Assembly: GCA_003171235.1 (NCBI GenBank)
Contig: PMYM01000052.1
Location: 1-14,741, forward strand
Length of the DNA stretch: 14,741 nt
Direction: 5' to 3'
DNA from: Phycisphaerales bacterium
Lineage (GTDB): Bacteria > Planctomycetota > Phycisphaerae > SM23-33
Below the pieces are notes generated by a model. That model saw only the letters and a list, made by a program, of their open reading frames with translations. It was not told the DNA's origin and ran no database searches. The position numbers were made by a program, and so were the translations under genes. This document shows, one piece after another, positions 6,314 to 13,267 of the stretch; the first letter of the stretch is position 1; each line of letters starts with the position of its first letter.

Positions 6314-7981
6314 CTATTTCTTCTCTTCCAGCAGGGCGATGACTGCCGCGCGGGCCTTGTCCCAGGCGGCTTCGTCATAACTCCACACCGGCTTGGGCAG
6401 AGAGGCGTCCTTGGTGCCCATGCAGGTGTAGGCTTCGGCAACGATAGGGGCGACCTTGTCGTAGCCCAGCTTCTTCTCCGCCAGCTTGAGCAGTTCCCAT
6501 TCCTGCAGGCCCTGGCGGAAGATCTTCATTCGCCGCGAAACCACCGGCTGCTTGATCTCCTTGACCAGCACCCAGTCGGGGGCGCCCGGCAAGGTGAAAT
6601 CGCCGGGGTACATCAACTGGCCGTCGCCGGGCGGGAACTTTGGATTGAGCTTCCAGCCAGGCACGAACATCAGGTCCCAGTACAGGTGGCCCTCCGCCTT
6701 CTCGTACCACCAGGCCCAGGCCATCACCCGCGGTTCAAAGGCCACGGTGGGCGTGTCGATGTCGAAGGTGGGATAGGGCGTGCCCTGATTGTTTGACACA
6801 TAAAACCACAGGTGTTGGCCCTTCTCCCGGCGCGTCACCCATTCCTCCCGGCCGTCATACTTGGTCCAGCCCCAGTTGCCGTAGCAACGCAGCGGCGTCA
6901 CCTGGTAATTGATGTAAGGGTCCAGCTCAGAATCAGACTTGCTGGAGAACGTGGCCAGCACCTTGCCCTTCCATTCGGGCATCGCTTCCTGGATCTGCTT
7001 GACCACCCCGACCATGCCGGCCCAATATTCCTTCCCGGCTTCGTCCTTGAGCTGCAGCCAACTTTGATCGAAAAGCTTCCTTTCCTTCAGGTGTTCTGTC
7101 AGCTTCTTGAGGTTCTGGAGTTTTTCGTCCGAGAGGGGTTGTGTATCGGAGACGTACATGCTGAAGCAGCCCTTGCCGCCGGGATTGAACTTGTCGACCA
7201 AATCCTGGGGCATGCTTCCGTCCGAGCCATGATATTGCGTGGGCTGCAGGCGGTGGGCCAGGGCTTCTGCAACGTAACCGTCGACGTACTTGGTGGCGTT
7301 CTTGAAGTCCAGCCGCAGGTTGTACATCGAGGGGATGGTCGCCTCGGCCGGAATCTCCACGTCCGCCACCCGGACCTTGACGGGCACGGTCAGGGTGGCG
7401 CCGTCGGTCTTGAGGGCGATGCTGCCGGCGTACTGCCCGGTGGGCGTGCCGGCAGGGATGAGGATGTCCACCCAGAAGGCGGCAGTCTTGTTGGGTTCGG
7501 GCTTGATGGAGTTGGCGACGTTGGCGCCTTCCTTGTCGTACAGCGGCACCAGGGCGTCGGGGAACTTGCCCAACGGGCGGGCCCGCAGGGCATCCTTGCA
7601 CTTGTTCTCATTGGAGCCCCTGGTCACGTCGATATCGGCGGCCCGGTACAACATGATCTTCTCTTTGGCGATCGCGGCCTCGCCGGGGCCCTTCAGGGCA
7701 GTCCACTCGAAGGTGAAGGGTTTCTCCGCCTCCTGCTCGGTGCGCAGAGCCAGTTGGGCGCAGACATACTCGTTGCGCGCGCCTGCCAGGGCGATTTCCT
7801 TGACCGTCCCCTCGGGGCGATCCGGAAGGATCATGGTCCCATACGTCTCCACCCACAGCGCCGTCCCGGCGGCCGGCGCCGAGGCGCTCTGGGCCAATCC
7901 GAAATTAACCGCGGCTGCGGCAACCATCAGCAACCCGAGCGTGAGGATCACGGCTGTGCCCAATTTCCCGCGTGTTTGCAT
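6314..7981 (-). CDS. Secreted DUF4091 / GH123-like glycoside hydrolase family protein (paralogue B)
   Basis: 555 residues. AAGGAG lies 6 nt before the ATG at 7981 and only 3 nt before an in-frame GTG at 7984, so the ATG is preferred. A signal peptide (VILTLGLLMVAAAAVNFGLA, cleaved near residue 30) is followed by the linker SASAPAAG. The architecture matches the 4568 gene: a beta-sandwich at about residues 42-210 (LWVETYGTM, FWVDILIPAGTPTGQY), then a barrel with Asp313-Glu314 in LQLKDEA, then GHLYWDLMFVPGWKL and SRRMKIFRQGLQEWELLKLAEKK. Large blocks are near-identical to its neighbour, so the two arose by tandem duplication. The Pro after the Asp-Glu pair is replaced by Ala, and the segment that follows is rearranged (GKEYWAG), so the active-site loop differs and specificity may too. 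The 96-base gap to its neighbour suggests co-transcription. Confidence 0.9.
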   Translation of the reverse strand: MQTRGKLGTAVILTLGLLMVAAAAVNFGLAQSASAPAAGTALWVETYGTMILPDRPEGTVKEIALAGARNEYVCAQLALRTEQEAEKPFTFEWTALKGPGEAAIAKEKIMLYRAADIDVTRGSNENKCKDALRARPLGKFPDALVPLYDKEGANVANSIKPEPNKTAAFWVDILIPAGTPTGQYAGSIALKTDGATLTVPVKVRVADVEIPAEATIPSMYNLRLDFKNATKYVDGYVAEALAHRLQPTQYHGSDGSMPQDLVDKFNPGGKGCFSMYVSDTQPLSDEKLQNLKKLTEHLKERKLFDQSWLQLKDEAGKEYWAGMVGVVKQIQEAMPEWKGKVLATFSSKSDSELDPYINYQVTPLRCYGNWGWTKYDGREEWVTRREKGQHLWFYVSNNQGTPYPTFDIDTPTVAFEPRVMAWAWWYEKAEGHLYWDLMFVPGWKLNPKFPPGDGQLMYPGDFTLPGAPDWVLVKEIKQPVVSRRMKIFRQGLQEWELLKLAEKKLGYDKVAPIVAEAYTCMGTKDASLPKPVWSYDEAAWDKARAAVIALLEEKK

Positions 7982-8047
7982 CACTTTCTCCTTCTGAGTT
8001 TATCGCCGCGACGGCCGCTTTGGCGTCCCTGGCCGCCGTGGGCGTTG

Positions 8048-9409
8048 CTATTTCTTGATGTCTTCCACCGTCAGGCCCGGCGCCGACGCAGCCGGGCTCT
8101 CGGCCTCGACTACCACGCGGAAGATCGCGATGCCCTCGTAATACCCGCCGTTATCCTTGTTGGCGCCGTGCTGGTTGGGGCGAACTTTGCCGTAGTACCA
8201 CCCGCCACGAGACTTGTACAGCGGCCCGTGCGAACCATCCTTGTCCGCGTATTGCTGCACCGGCCTGGCCGGCCCGGTGGGGTCGACCTCCTTGCCGCGG
8301 AAGTTGCACATCTTGTAGTCGCCCGTGGTGTGCCAGCCGCAACTAACCATGTCATACAGTCCCCAGGCGTTTGGCTGCTTGGTCTTGATGGGATTGGAGG
8401 GAATGCCCTCGGCCTTCTTGACGGCCACGTAGCTGAACTGGTCGACGTACTTCTCGTGGAAGCAGGGACTGGAGGTGCCGACCTGGGCGGCGTATTCGAA
8501 TTCGGCATCCGTCGGCAGCCGCACCTTGCGGTGGTTCTTCTCGGAAAGGATGCGGCAGAATTCCTGGATGTCGGCCATGGGGACGTTTTCCACCGGGAAC
8601 TGCGGGCCGATGTTGGTGCTGGGGTTCTTGGATATCACGGCCTCGAACATCTCCTGCGTGACCGGGATTTCCGCCATGTAGTAGGATTTGGTCAGCACCA
8701 CCTCGTGGGGGAACTCGTCCTGGTAGCGGATCTGGTAGAAGGGCGAGCCCATCCAGAACTTGCCCGCCGGCAGCAGGATGCAATTAAAGGAGAGCTTGTC
8801 GGTTACCTGGAGTGTGATCTTCTTGTCGCCGGCCTGCACCAGCGGCTTGTCGGGCAGAAGCATCTGGGCGGGGACGAAGGTGTCCTTCTCGTACCACCTG
8901 ATCCCCTCGAGCTTGGTGGGCGTGATCCACTTCTTGCCGTCCTTCTCGGACAGCACGCCCGTCACCGCCATGTAGTGCGAGCCGAACTCGATCTCATGGT
9001 GCAGCTTATCGCGGTTGGGGAGCTGCTTGTCCTGGATATCGAAAGGCGTGAAGCAGTAGGTCAGCTTTTCGCACCAGGCGTCGTTGAGCTTCCTGGCCTG
9101 GTCTAAGTCCAGGGTGTTGTTGGCGGGCCAGTACTCCTTCAGGATGGCGGCCACCTGGGCCTTGATCTCCGCCGTGCCGTCCATGGCAACCAGGATCGGT
9201 ATGTATGTGCTGTTGCGCTCGCAGGTACCCAGCGGCGGCACCATCGCTCTCTGGCAATACACGTTGCCCTTGATGGTGACCACCGGCCCTGTGGGGGCCG
9301 AGGCGGCGGCGCCGGTGGTGGTCTGGTCGTCGGCCGCTTGACCGGGGGCAACCGTAAACAGCAACGCCAGCGCGCACGCCAGGCTGCAGGTGAGGATTCT
9401 CGTCAGCAT
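8048..9409 (-). CDS. Secreted FGE-sulfatase (SUMF1)-fold protein lacking the FGE cysteines
   Basis: 453 residues. The start at 9409 has AAAGGAG 8 nt upstream and begins a signal peptide (LTCSLACALALLFTVAPGQA). Residues about 30-200 form a Cys-containing N-terminal region that I do not recognise (Cys at 52, 63, 113, 119). Residues about 205-435 match the FGE-sulfatase fold: LLPAGKFWMGSP, FPHEVVLTKSYYMAEIPVTQEMFEAV, VRLPTDAEFEYAAQVG, NAWGLYDM, SRGGWYYG and FRVVVEAE. Genuine formylglycine-generating enzymes have an active Cys pair near the RGGS block. Here RGGWYYGKVRP has none, and the usual GN-W-EW after LYDM is replaced by SCGWHTTGDY. It is therefore unlikely to activate sulfatases, and a structural or binding role is more likely. 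It lies 66 bp before the DUF4091 gene and 166 bp after the 905-residue gene, in the same transcription unit. Confidence 0.88.
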   Translation of the reverse strand: MLTRILTCSLACALALLFTVAPGQAADDQTTTGAAASAPTGPVVTIKGNVYCQRAMVPPLGTCERNSTYIPILVAMDGTAEIKAQVAAILKEYWPANNTLDLDQARKLNDAWCEKLTYCFTPFDIQDKQLPNRDKLHHEIEFGSHYMAVTGVLSEKDGKKWITPTKLEGIRWYEKDTFVPAQMLLPDKPLVQAGDKKITLQVTDKLSFNCILLPAGKFWMGSPFYQIRYQDEFPHEVVLTKSYYMAEIPVTQEMFEAVISKNPSTNIGPQFPVENVPMADIQEFCRILSEKNHRKVRLPTDAEFEYAAQVGTSSPCFHEKYVDQFSYVAVKKAEGIPSNPIKTKQPNAWGLYDMVSCGWHTTGDYKMCNFRGKEVDPTGPARPVQQYADKDGSHGPLYKSRGGWYYGKVRPNQHGANKDNGGYYEGIAIFRVVVEAESPAASAPGLTVEDIKK

Positions 9410-9466
9410 CTCTGGGACTCCTTTGAGGGACGGCCTATCTATGAGGACAGCGGTCGCCAAAAGCAC

Positions 9467-9569
9467 AATAGGACGAATGTAGCCTGTAGCCAGTAGTCCG
9501 TAGCCAGGCAGGATGGCCTTTCCCTGGCTACTGGCTCCCGGCTACAGGATACTTTCTTTAAGACAGGAG
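9467..9569. repeat. 103-bp palindromic repeat, copy 1
   Basis: This stretch matches 12527-12629 with 3 mismatches in 103 bases (at 9483, 9514 and 9564), in direct orientation and exactly 3060 bp away. It contains an imperfect palindrome: arms 9483-9508 and 9523-9548 pair at 22 of 26 positions around a 14-nt loop. The left arm is built from tandem heptamers of the form NGTAGYC (9478-9505, four units) and the right arm from their inverse (GGCTACT, GGCTCCC, GGCTACA). It begins 6 bp beyond the stop codon of the 905-residue gene, so it may act as a 3' hairpin for that transcript. It carries no coding capacity and resembles a MITE- or REP-like dispersed element. Confidence 0.9.
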
Positions 9570-9575
9570 CCGAGG

Positions 9576-12293
9576 TTACTTTACCCCTTGGGCCACCTCG
9601 GCCGCCACGGTAAAAAGCCTCTCCGATCGTCCCTGCCAGCCGCTTTCCATGTACCACTGGCGGAAGATGGCGCCTTGGCTGGCGTGGAAGTCGCCCGCCC
9701 CGTAGCCGTCCAGCCAGGGCTTGTTGGTAGCCGAGAAGCCCGCCAGCGGCTGGTTCTCCATAGCCATGGCCAGGGCTCGGACACGCTCGTCCAGCACCTG
9801 TTGGGCCTTGTCGGCCAATGGCCCCGACAGCCTCTTCCCGTCCAGCGCCATCTCCAGGAAGATTCTTGCCTCGGTCTCCTGCAGGCCTTCGCGCATCATT
9901 TCCAGCTTGGCGGTGGCCATGGCGCCGTCGGGCCCGGGCGGGACAAAGCCTCGCACCATCATGTCCAACTGCCGCCAGAAGCTCTTGGGGAAGCGCCCCT
10001 GCAGGCTGATGACCGCCTGGCCGCGGGCGTTCTTGATCACCGGCCAGAAATCCAGGCCCACCCGCCCAAAACCTCGCCTGGGCCCCTGGATGTTGATCTC
10101 GCCCAGCAGCCGCGAGAGGTCCATGGGCAGCGAAACGTCTGCCTGGGCCAGATCGCCAAAGCCGCCGGTGCGGAAGAACAGCACCGTCTTGTCCGGGCGC
10201 TTCCAACCTTGCATGGGCTTGATGCCCCAGATCGTCAGGTACGCGTGGGCCTGGTAGCCCACCGGCGGGCCCGTGCCGTTCTGCGAGCTCTGCCAATCGT
10301 AATGGGCGTAGCGGCCCCAGGTGGCATCCGGCAGCAGCTCTTTCCAGAAGGCGACGATCTCGTTGGTGGGATAGACGTCGTCCACCGTGCCCAGCACCAT
10401 GGCCCTGTCCAGACCGCGCTTCCTGAGATGGTCCATCATCTCCGTGGCCAGCGCCTTCCATTTGGCCTTGCCGGCCGCGTCGTACCGCCCGACGGTCTCC
10501 ATGGTCACCTTGCCGGTGGCTTCGTCCAGCACGCTCACCGGCACCTCTTCGGCAGTCTGCGGCAGCACCTTCTTGATCTCGGGGTGCAAGCCGGCCATCG
10601 CCTGCCCGGCGATGCCCACGAAATAATCCCAGACCACGATGAAAACGATCCGCGGCTTGCCCATTTGCTTCTCGGCCACGTCCAGGTACGTGTCGAACAC
10701 GGTGAAATCGTACTTGTATGTGCCGTCGGGCTTCTTGATCCACCGCACCATGGACTGATCGTTGCCCATGTTGGTCTGGCAGATGAGGGGGATGTGCACC
10801 GTCCAATTGCCGACATAACCCATTCGCTCGAAGGACTTCTCCAGCAGCTTGAAGTGCTGCTCGCCGTACAGCGGCGCGTCGTATTGCATGGCCACCGTCT
10901 CGGGCGACTCGATGAAGTCCACGATAGTGCGGAACTGGTTTGGCTTGGGCGAGAGCCAGTTGCAGACCTTCAGTTCGACGGCGGCCTCGATGGGCTTGGC
11001 GGCGCCGTCGGCCGAGATGGTCAGCTTGCCGGAGTAGTCGCCCGCTACGGCGTCGGCCGGCACGGCCACGGTCACCCAGACCGGGCAAACCGCGCCCAAG
11101 GGCCACTGGCCCTTGCCCCGCACCTCCACCACGCCGGGCGGGGTGTCGCTCAGGCCGTCGAACATGCTCGCCGGCGAGGGGTAATGGGTCGCGGCCACCG
11201 GCTCGTGGCCATTTGGCAGGGCGTAGCGGACCTTGACGGCGGAGGCGGCGATCTTGGCGCCCGCCTTGGCGGTCAGCTCGCTGATCTGGGCCTTGAGGCC
11301 CTTGATGTCCTGATCGCTGCCCAGGACCACCTTGCCGGAGACCACCCCGCCGCGCGTCCCGACCAGTTTGACCGGGCGCAGCGGCTCGAAGGGGTCGCCG
11401 TAGTCAAGGTCAAAATCCTGCTGCATGGGCTGGCTGTTCCAAACCTGCAGGCCCTTTGGCCGGGCGAGGTTGGGCGTCAGCCCGGCGGGCGAAGCGCTGG
11501 TCAGCCGGGCGGAGTGCAGCCCGCAGGTGGCCCACAGGAAGGAGTACATCATGTAGTCTGGCGTTTTCTTGGTGTCGGTCCACTCCTTCAGCGCCGGCAG
11601 GTAGGCGGCGCGGTGCACGGCGATGGCCAGGACGTTGGCGCCCTTGCTTAGAGCCTGCGCCGGGATGGCGATATCCGCCTGGCGTACGCGCGCCTTCAGC
11701 CCGGCCGGGGCGGCGCCGCTGGAACGGCCGCTGAGCAGCGGGCTGCCGTCGCTGCCCAGGAATGCCTCCTTGGGGTAATCCTCGGCCAGGGCCTCGGGGC
11801 CGGCCGAGTTCTTGGGCATGTCCGATCGCCCCACCTCCTTGCCGTTGAGATACACCACCACGCCCCCGCGGTACCTCACCGAGAGCTTGAGGTCCTTGAC
11901 CGCGGCTGGGTCGGTGACGCCGAACTTGCCGCGCAGGCAGATCATGGCCAGGGCGGGCGAACTGCCCTCGCTGCCGGTGACGCCGTTATCGGAGCCGTCG
12001 GCGGCCGGCAGGCATTTGCCGGTAATGCGTGTCCAGTCGCCATCGTCAAAGTCCAGGGCCGTCCAGTTGGCCGCAGGGTCGGGGGAATCGCCCGCCAGGG
12101 TCGCCAACTTCCGCAGGTTCTGGCCGTCGCGCACCACGGGCTGGCGCAGGGTATAAAACACCCGCCAGAAGCCCCCGCTGGTATCCAGCACGGCCGTGCC
12201 GCCGGCCGCCTCTTGTGCGAAAAGATCGCCCGTTCCCAGCCAGCACATCGCCAGCATCGCCATCGCCAACTTGCCGATTCGGTCCTTACCCAC
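9576..12293 (-). CDS. Large secreted DUF4091/GH123-like protein with N-terminal jelly-roll domain
   Basis: 905 residues with a GTG start at 12293, supported by AAAGGAG 6 nt upstream (12300-12306) and by the signal peptide that follows (IGKLAMAMLAMCWLGTGDLFAQ). Residues about 70-235 form a galactose-binding-type jelly-roll (RYRGGVVVYLNGKEVGRSDMP is the diagnostic stretch). Residues about 295-445 form a beta-sandwich with WVTVAVPADAVAGDYSG, equivalent to the WVDVFIPAGTPAGQYSG region of the two smaller paralogues. Residues about 455-760 form a barrel (TIVDFIESPETVAM, FIVVWDYFVG, GTVDDVYPTNE), and the rest is a helical C-terminus containing EMMREGLQETEARIFLE. At the site where the paralogues have Asp-Glu this protein has Asp638-Asp639, so catalysis may be altered or lost. 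It is the first gene of the minus-strand cluster and is divergent from the sugar-acid operon. The fold call is good; the activity is unknown. Confidence 0.88.
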   Translation of the reverse strand: MGKDRIGKLAMAMLAMCWLGTGDLFAQEAAGGTAVLDTSGGFWRVFYTLRQPVVRDGQNLRKLATLAGDSPDPAANWTALDFDDGDWTRITGKCLPAADGSDNGVTGSEGSSPALAMICLRGKFGVTDPAAVKDLKLSVRYRGGVVVYLNGKEVGRSDMPKNSAGPEALAEDYPKEAFLGSDGSPLLSGRSSGAAPAGLKARVRQADIAIPAQALSKGANVLAIAVHRAAYLPALKEWTDTKKTPDYMMYSFLWATCGLHSARLTSASPAGLTPNLARPKGLQVWNSQPMQQDFDLDYGDPFEPLRPVKLVGTRGGVVSGKVVLGSDQDIKGLKAQISELTAKAGAKIAASAVKVRYALPNGHEPVAATHYPSPASMFDGLSDTPPGVVEVRGKGQWPLGAVCPVWVTVAVPADAVAGDYSGKLTISADGAAKPIEAAVELKVCNWLSPKPNQFRTIVDFIESPETVAMQYDAPLYGEQHFKLLEKSFERMGYVGNWTVHIPLICQTNMGNDQSMVRWIKKPDGTYKYDFTVFDTYLDVAEKQMGKPRIVFIVVWDYFVGIAGQAMAGLHPEIKKVLPQTAEEVPVSVLDEATGKVTMETVGRYDAAGKAKWKALATEMMDHLRKRGLDRAMVLGTVDDVYPTNEIVAFWKELLPDATWGRYAHYDWQSSQNGTGPPVGYQAHAYLTIWGIKPMQGWKRPDKTVLFFRTGGFGDLAQADVSLPMDLSRLLGEINIQGPRRGFGRVGLDFWPVIKNARGQAVISLQGRFPKSFWRQLDMMVRGFVPPGPDGAMATAKLEMMREGLQETEARIFLEMALDGKRLSGPLADKAQQVLDERVRALAMAMENQPLAGFSATNKPWLDGYGAGDFHASQGAIFRQWYMESGWQGRSERLFTVAAEVAQGVK

Positions 12294-12299
12294 GTGCGA

Positions 12300-12306
12300 C
12301 TCCTTT
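12300..12306 (-). promoter_or_regulatory. Shine-Dalgarno site fixing a GTG start
   Basis: AAAGGAG on the minus strand lies 6 nt from the GTG at 12291-12293. With the signal peptide directly after it, this supports GTG as the true start of the 905-residue gene. Confidence 0.75.
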
Positions 12307-12443
12307 ATGCGGCCATTGAATTAAAACCCGCGGCAAAGCCGTTCGGGCCGGTGGCGCCCGCCGGACTGACGGCAGGCGGCAAAGTTCTGATTGTCGCCCA
12401 AGCGCATGCCTGGGTAAAGTAGCCACTGACAGGAGTGACGAGA

Positions 12444-12527
12444 ATGGCACCCGGAAAGCTTGATTCGATATGTCGGGTGGCATGGTCACGCTTCTTGTCG
12501 CGTGACCATGTTTCGCCCCTCAAATGA
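12444..12527 (+). CDS. Possible small ORF, 27 residues, unrecognised
   Basis: An ATG at 12444 is preceded by AGGAG at 12431-12435 with an 8-nt gap, and the frame runs 27 codons (begins MAPGKLDSICRVAWS, ends HVSPLK) to a TGA whose last base is the first base of the 103-bp repeat. The inside of the frame contains the perfect hairpin at 12481-12510. I recognise no homologue. It could be a leader peptide upstream of the sugar-acid operon, with the hairpin acting in attenuation, or chance. Support is only the ribosome binding site and position. Confidence 0.25.
   Translation: MAPGKLDSICRVAWSRFLSRDHVSPLK
12481..12510. promoter_or_regulatory. Perfect 11-bp inverted repeat in the divergent promoter region
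   Basis: CATGGTCACGC (12481-12491) and GCGTGACCATG (12500-12510) are exact complements around an 8-nt loop, with two further G-T pairs possible outside the stem. On the plus strand it is followed by TTTCGCCCC. It lies about 190 bp upstream of the start of the 905-residue gene and 127 bp upstream of the DUF6899-like gene. It could be a dimer-binding operator, an attenuator, or a terminator facing the plus operon. Confidence 0.6.
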
Positions 12528-12629
12528 ATAGGACGAATGTAGTCTGTAGCCAGTAGTCCGTAGCCAGGCAGGAGGGCCTTTCCCTGGCTACTGGCTCCCG
12601 GCTACAGGATACTTTCTTTAAGAGAGGAG
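12527..12629. repeat. 103-bp palindromic repeat, copy 2
   Basis: This is the second copy of the element at 9467-9569, same orientation, 100 of 103 bases identical. The palindrome arms are 12543-12568 and 12583-12608. The outermost C of the left arm is T here, giving a wobble pair. Its last six bases, GAGGAG at 12624-12629, form the ribosome binding site of the gene starting at 12637. The change of C to G at 12624 relative to copy 1 strengthens that site. Confidence 0.9.
12624..12629 (+). promoter_or_regulatory. Shine-Dalgarno site lying inside repeat copy 2
   Basis: GAGGAG lies 7 nt before the ATG at 12637 and coincides with the end of the 103-bp repeat. Copy 1 has CAGGAG at the same place. 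Confidence 0.75.
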
Positions 12630-12636
12630 ATCATCC

Positions 12637-13263
12637 ATGCCTTACATCCCGCCGCAGAACCGACCTTCCATAGACGTCGCCGTTGACGCCCTGGCCGGAC
12701 AGATCGCCCAGGCCCTGGCCGAGGGCCGCCAGACGGCCGAATTCTCGGAAGCTTACCGCGACGCCTTTATCCGCATCGCCGAAGCCATCAACGGCATCGA
12801 GACGGGCCAGGCCCCCGCCGCCGCCGGCGCGCCGGAGGAACTGGCCGGGGCGATCTGCCAGGCGGCCAAGGCCTACAACACCAAGGGCGGGTGGTTGGGC
12901 GAACTCAACTACGCCCTGACCATGCTCATTCAGCAGGTGCCGCGGAAGATGAAGAGCCTGGGGGCATGGGACGAGGCCCTGCGCTACTGGATCTATGCCC
13001 TGACCGTCGGGGCCCTGGTCCGCACCTCCTACCAACTGCACGCGCGGCACGGCAACACCTGGATCGGCAACGGCCTGGCCGGCGTCTTCGAGGACGTTAA
13101 GGACGAGTACAAGCGCCGGGTTAACACCGCCTACGAGGCGGCCCAGATTCTCAAGAGCGGCGATTGCTTCGACGCTGCCCCCTACCACACGCGTCTGGTT
13201 GCCTTCGAGCACCAGGGCGCCAAGGGCTACATCGAGATCATGCTGCCCAAGACGGAGCAGTGA
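12637..13263 (+). CDS. DUF6899-like conserved protein, first gene of the sugar-acid operon
   Basis: 208 residues with no signal peptide or membrane segment, so probably cytoplasmic. The start has GAGGAG 7 nt upstream. MPYIPPQNR at the start, GELNYALTMLI at residues 88-98 and a C-terminal helix with GVFEDVKDEYKRRVNTAYE (149-167) followed by SGDCF match, from memory, the small DUF6899 family, whose members begin MPYI and carry a GxLNYxxTRL motif. This protein is longer than the usual members. The extra length includes an Ala/Pro-rich linker (about 57-68), an insert around GAWDEALRYWIYALTVGALV (109-128) and a C-terminal strand pair. The function of the family is not known to me. Only 4 bases separate its stop from the next gene, so it is co-expressed with the racemase-fold, aldolase and kinase genes and may have a role in the same pathway. 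Confidence 0.82.
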   Translation: MPYIPPQNRPSIDVAVDALAGQIAQALAEGRQTAEFSEAYRDAFIRIAEAINGIETGQAPAAAGAPEELAGAICQAAKAYNTKGGWLGELNYALTMLIQQVPRKMKSLGAWDEALRYWIYALTVGALVRTSYQLHARHGNTWIGNGLAGVFEDVKDEYKRRVNTAYEAAQILKSGDCFDAAPYHTRLVAFEHQGAKGYIEIMLPKTEQ

Positions 13264-13267
13264 CGCC

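Larger units (their letters stand above)
12294..12636. other. Divergent intergenic region between hydrolase cluster and sugar-acid operon
   Basis: These 343 bases must contain the promoters of both transcription units. They hold a perfect 11-bp hairpin (12481-12510), copy 2 of the 103-bp repeat (12527-12629), and a possible 27-codon reading frame (12444-12527). I found no promoter strong enough to call on either strand. Confidence 0.7.

Noticed and set aside
6812..9106. 764-codon open frame on the plus strand
   Set aside because: It crosses two convincing minus-strand genes and their intergenic gap. The translation is repetitive and matches no family, so it is a shadow frame.
9439..11651. 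Long frames inside the 905-residue gene, minus 9439-11106 and plus 9513-11651
   Set aside because: Both are Arg/Gly/Ala-rich shadows. The 905-residue frame has a signal peptide, a ribosome binding site and recognisable domains.
12391..12420. Possible plus-strand promoter, TTGTCG and TAAAGT with 18-bp spacing
   Set aside because: Each box matches the sigma-70 consensus at only 4 of 6 positions, and the consensus for this organism is unknown. It is too weak to list as a feature.
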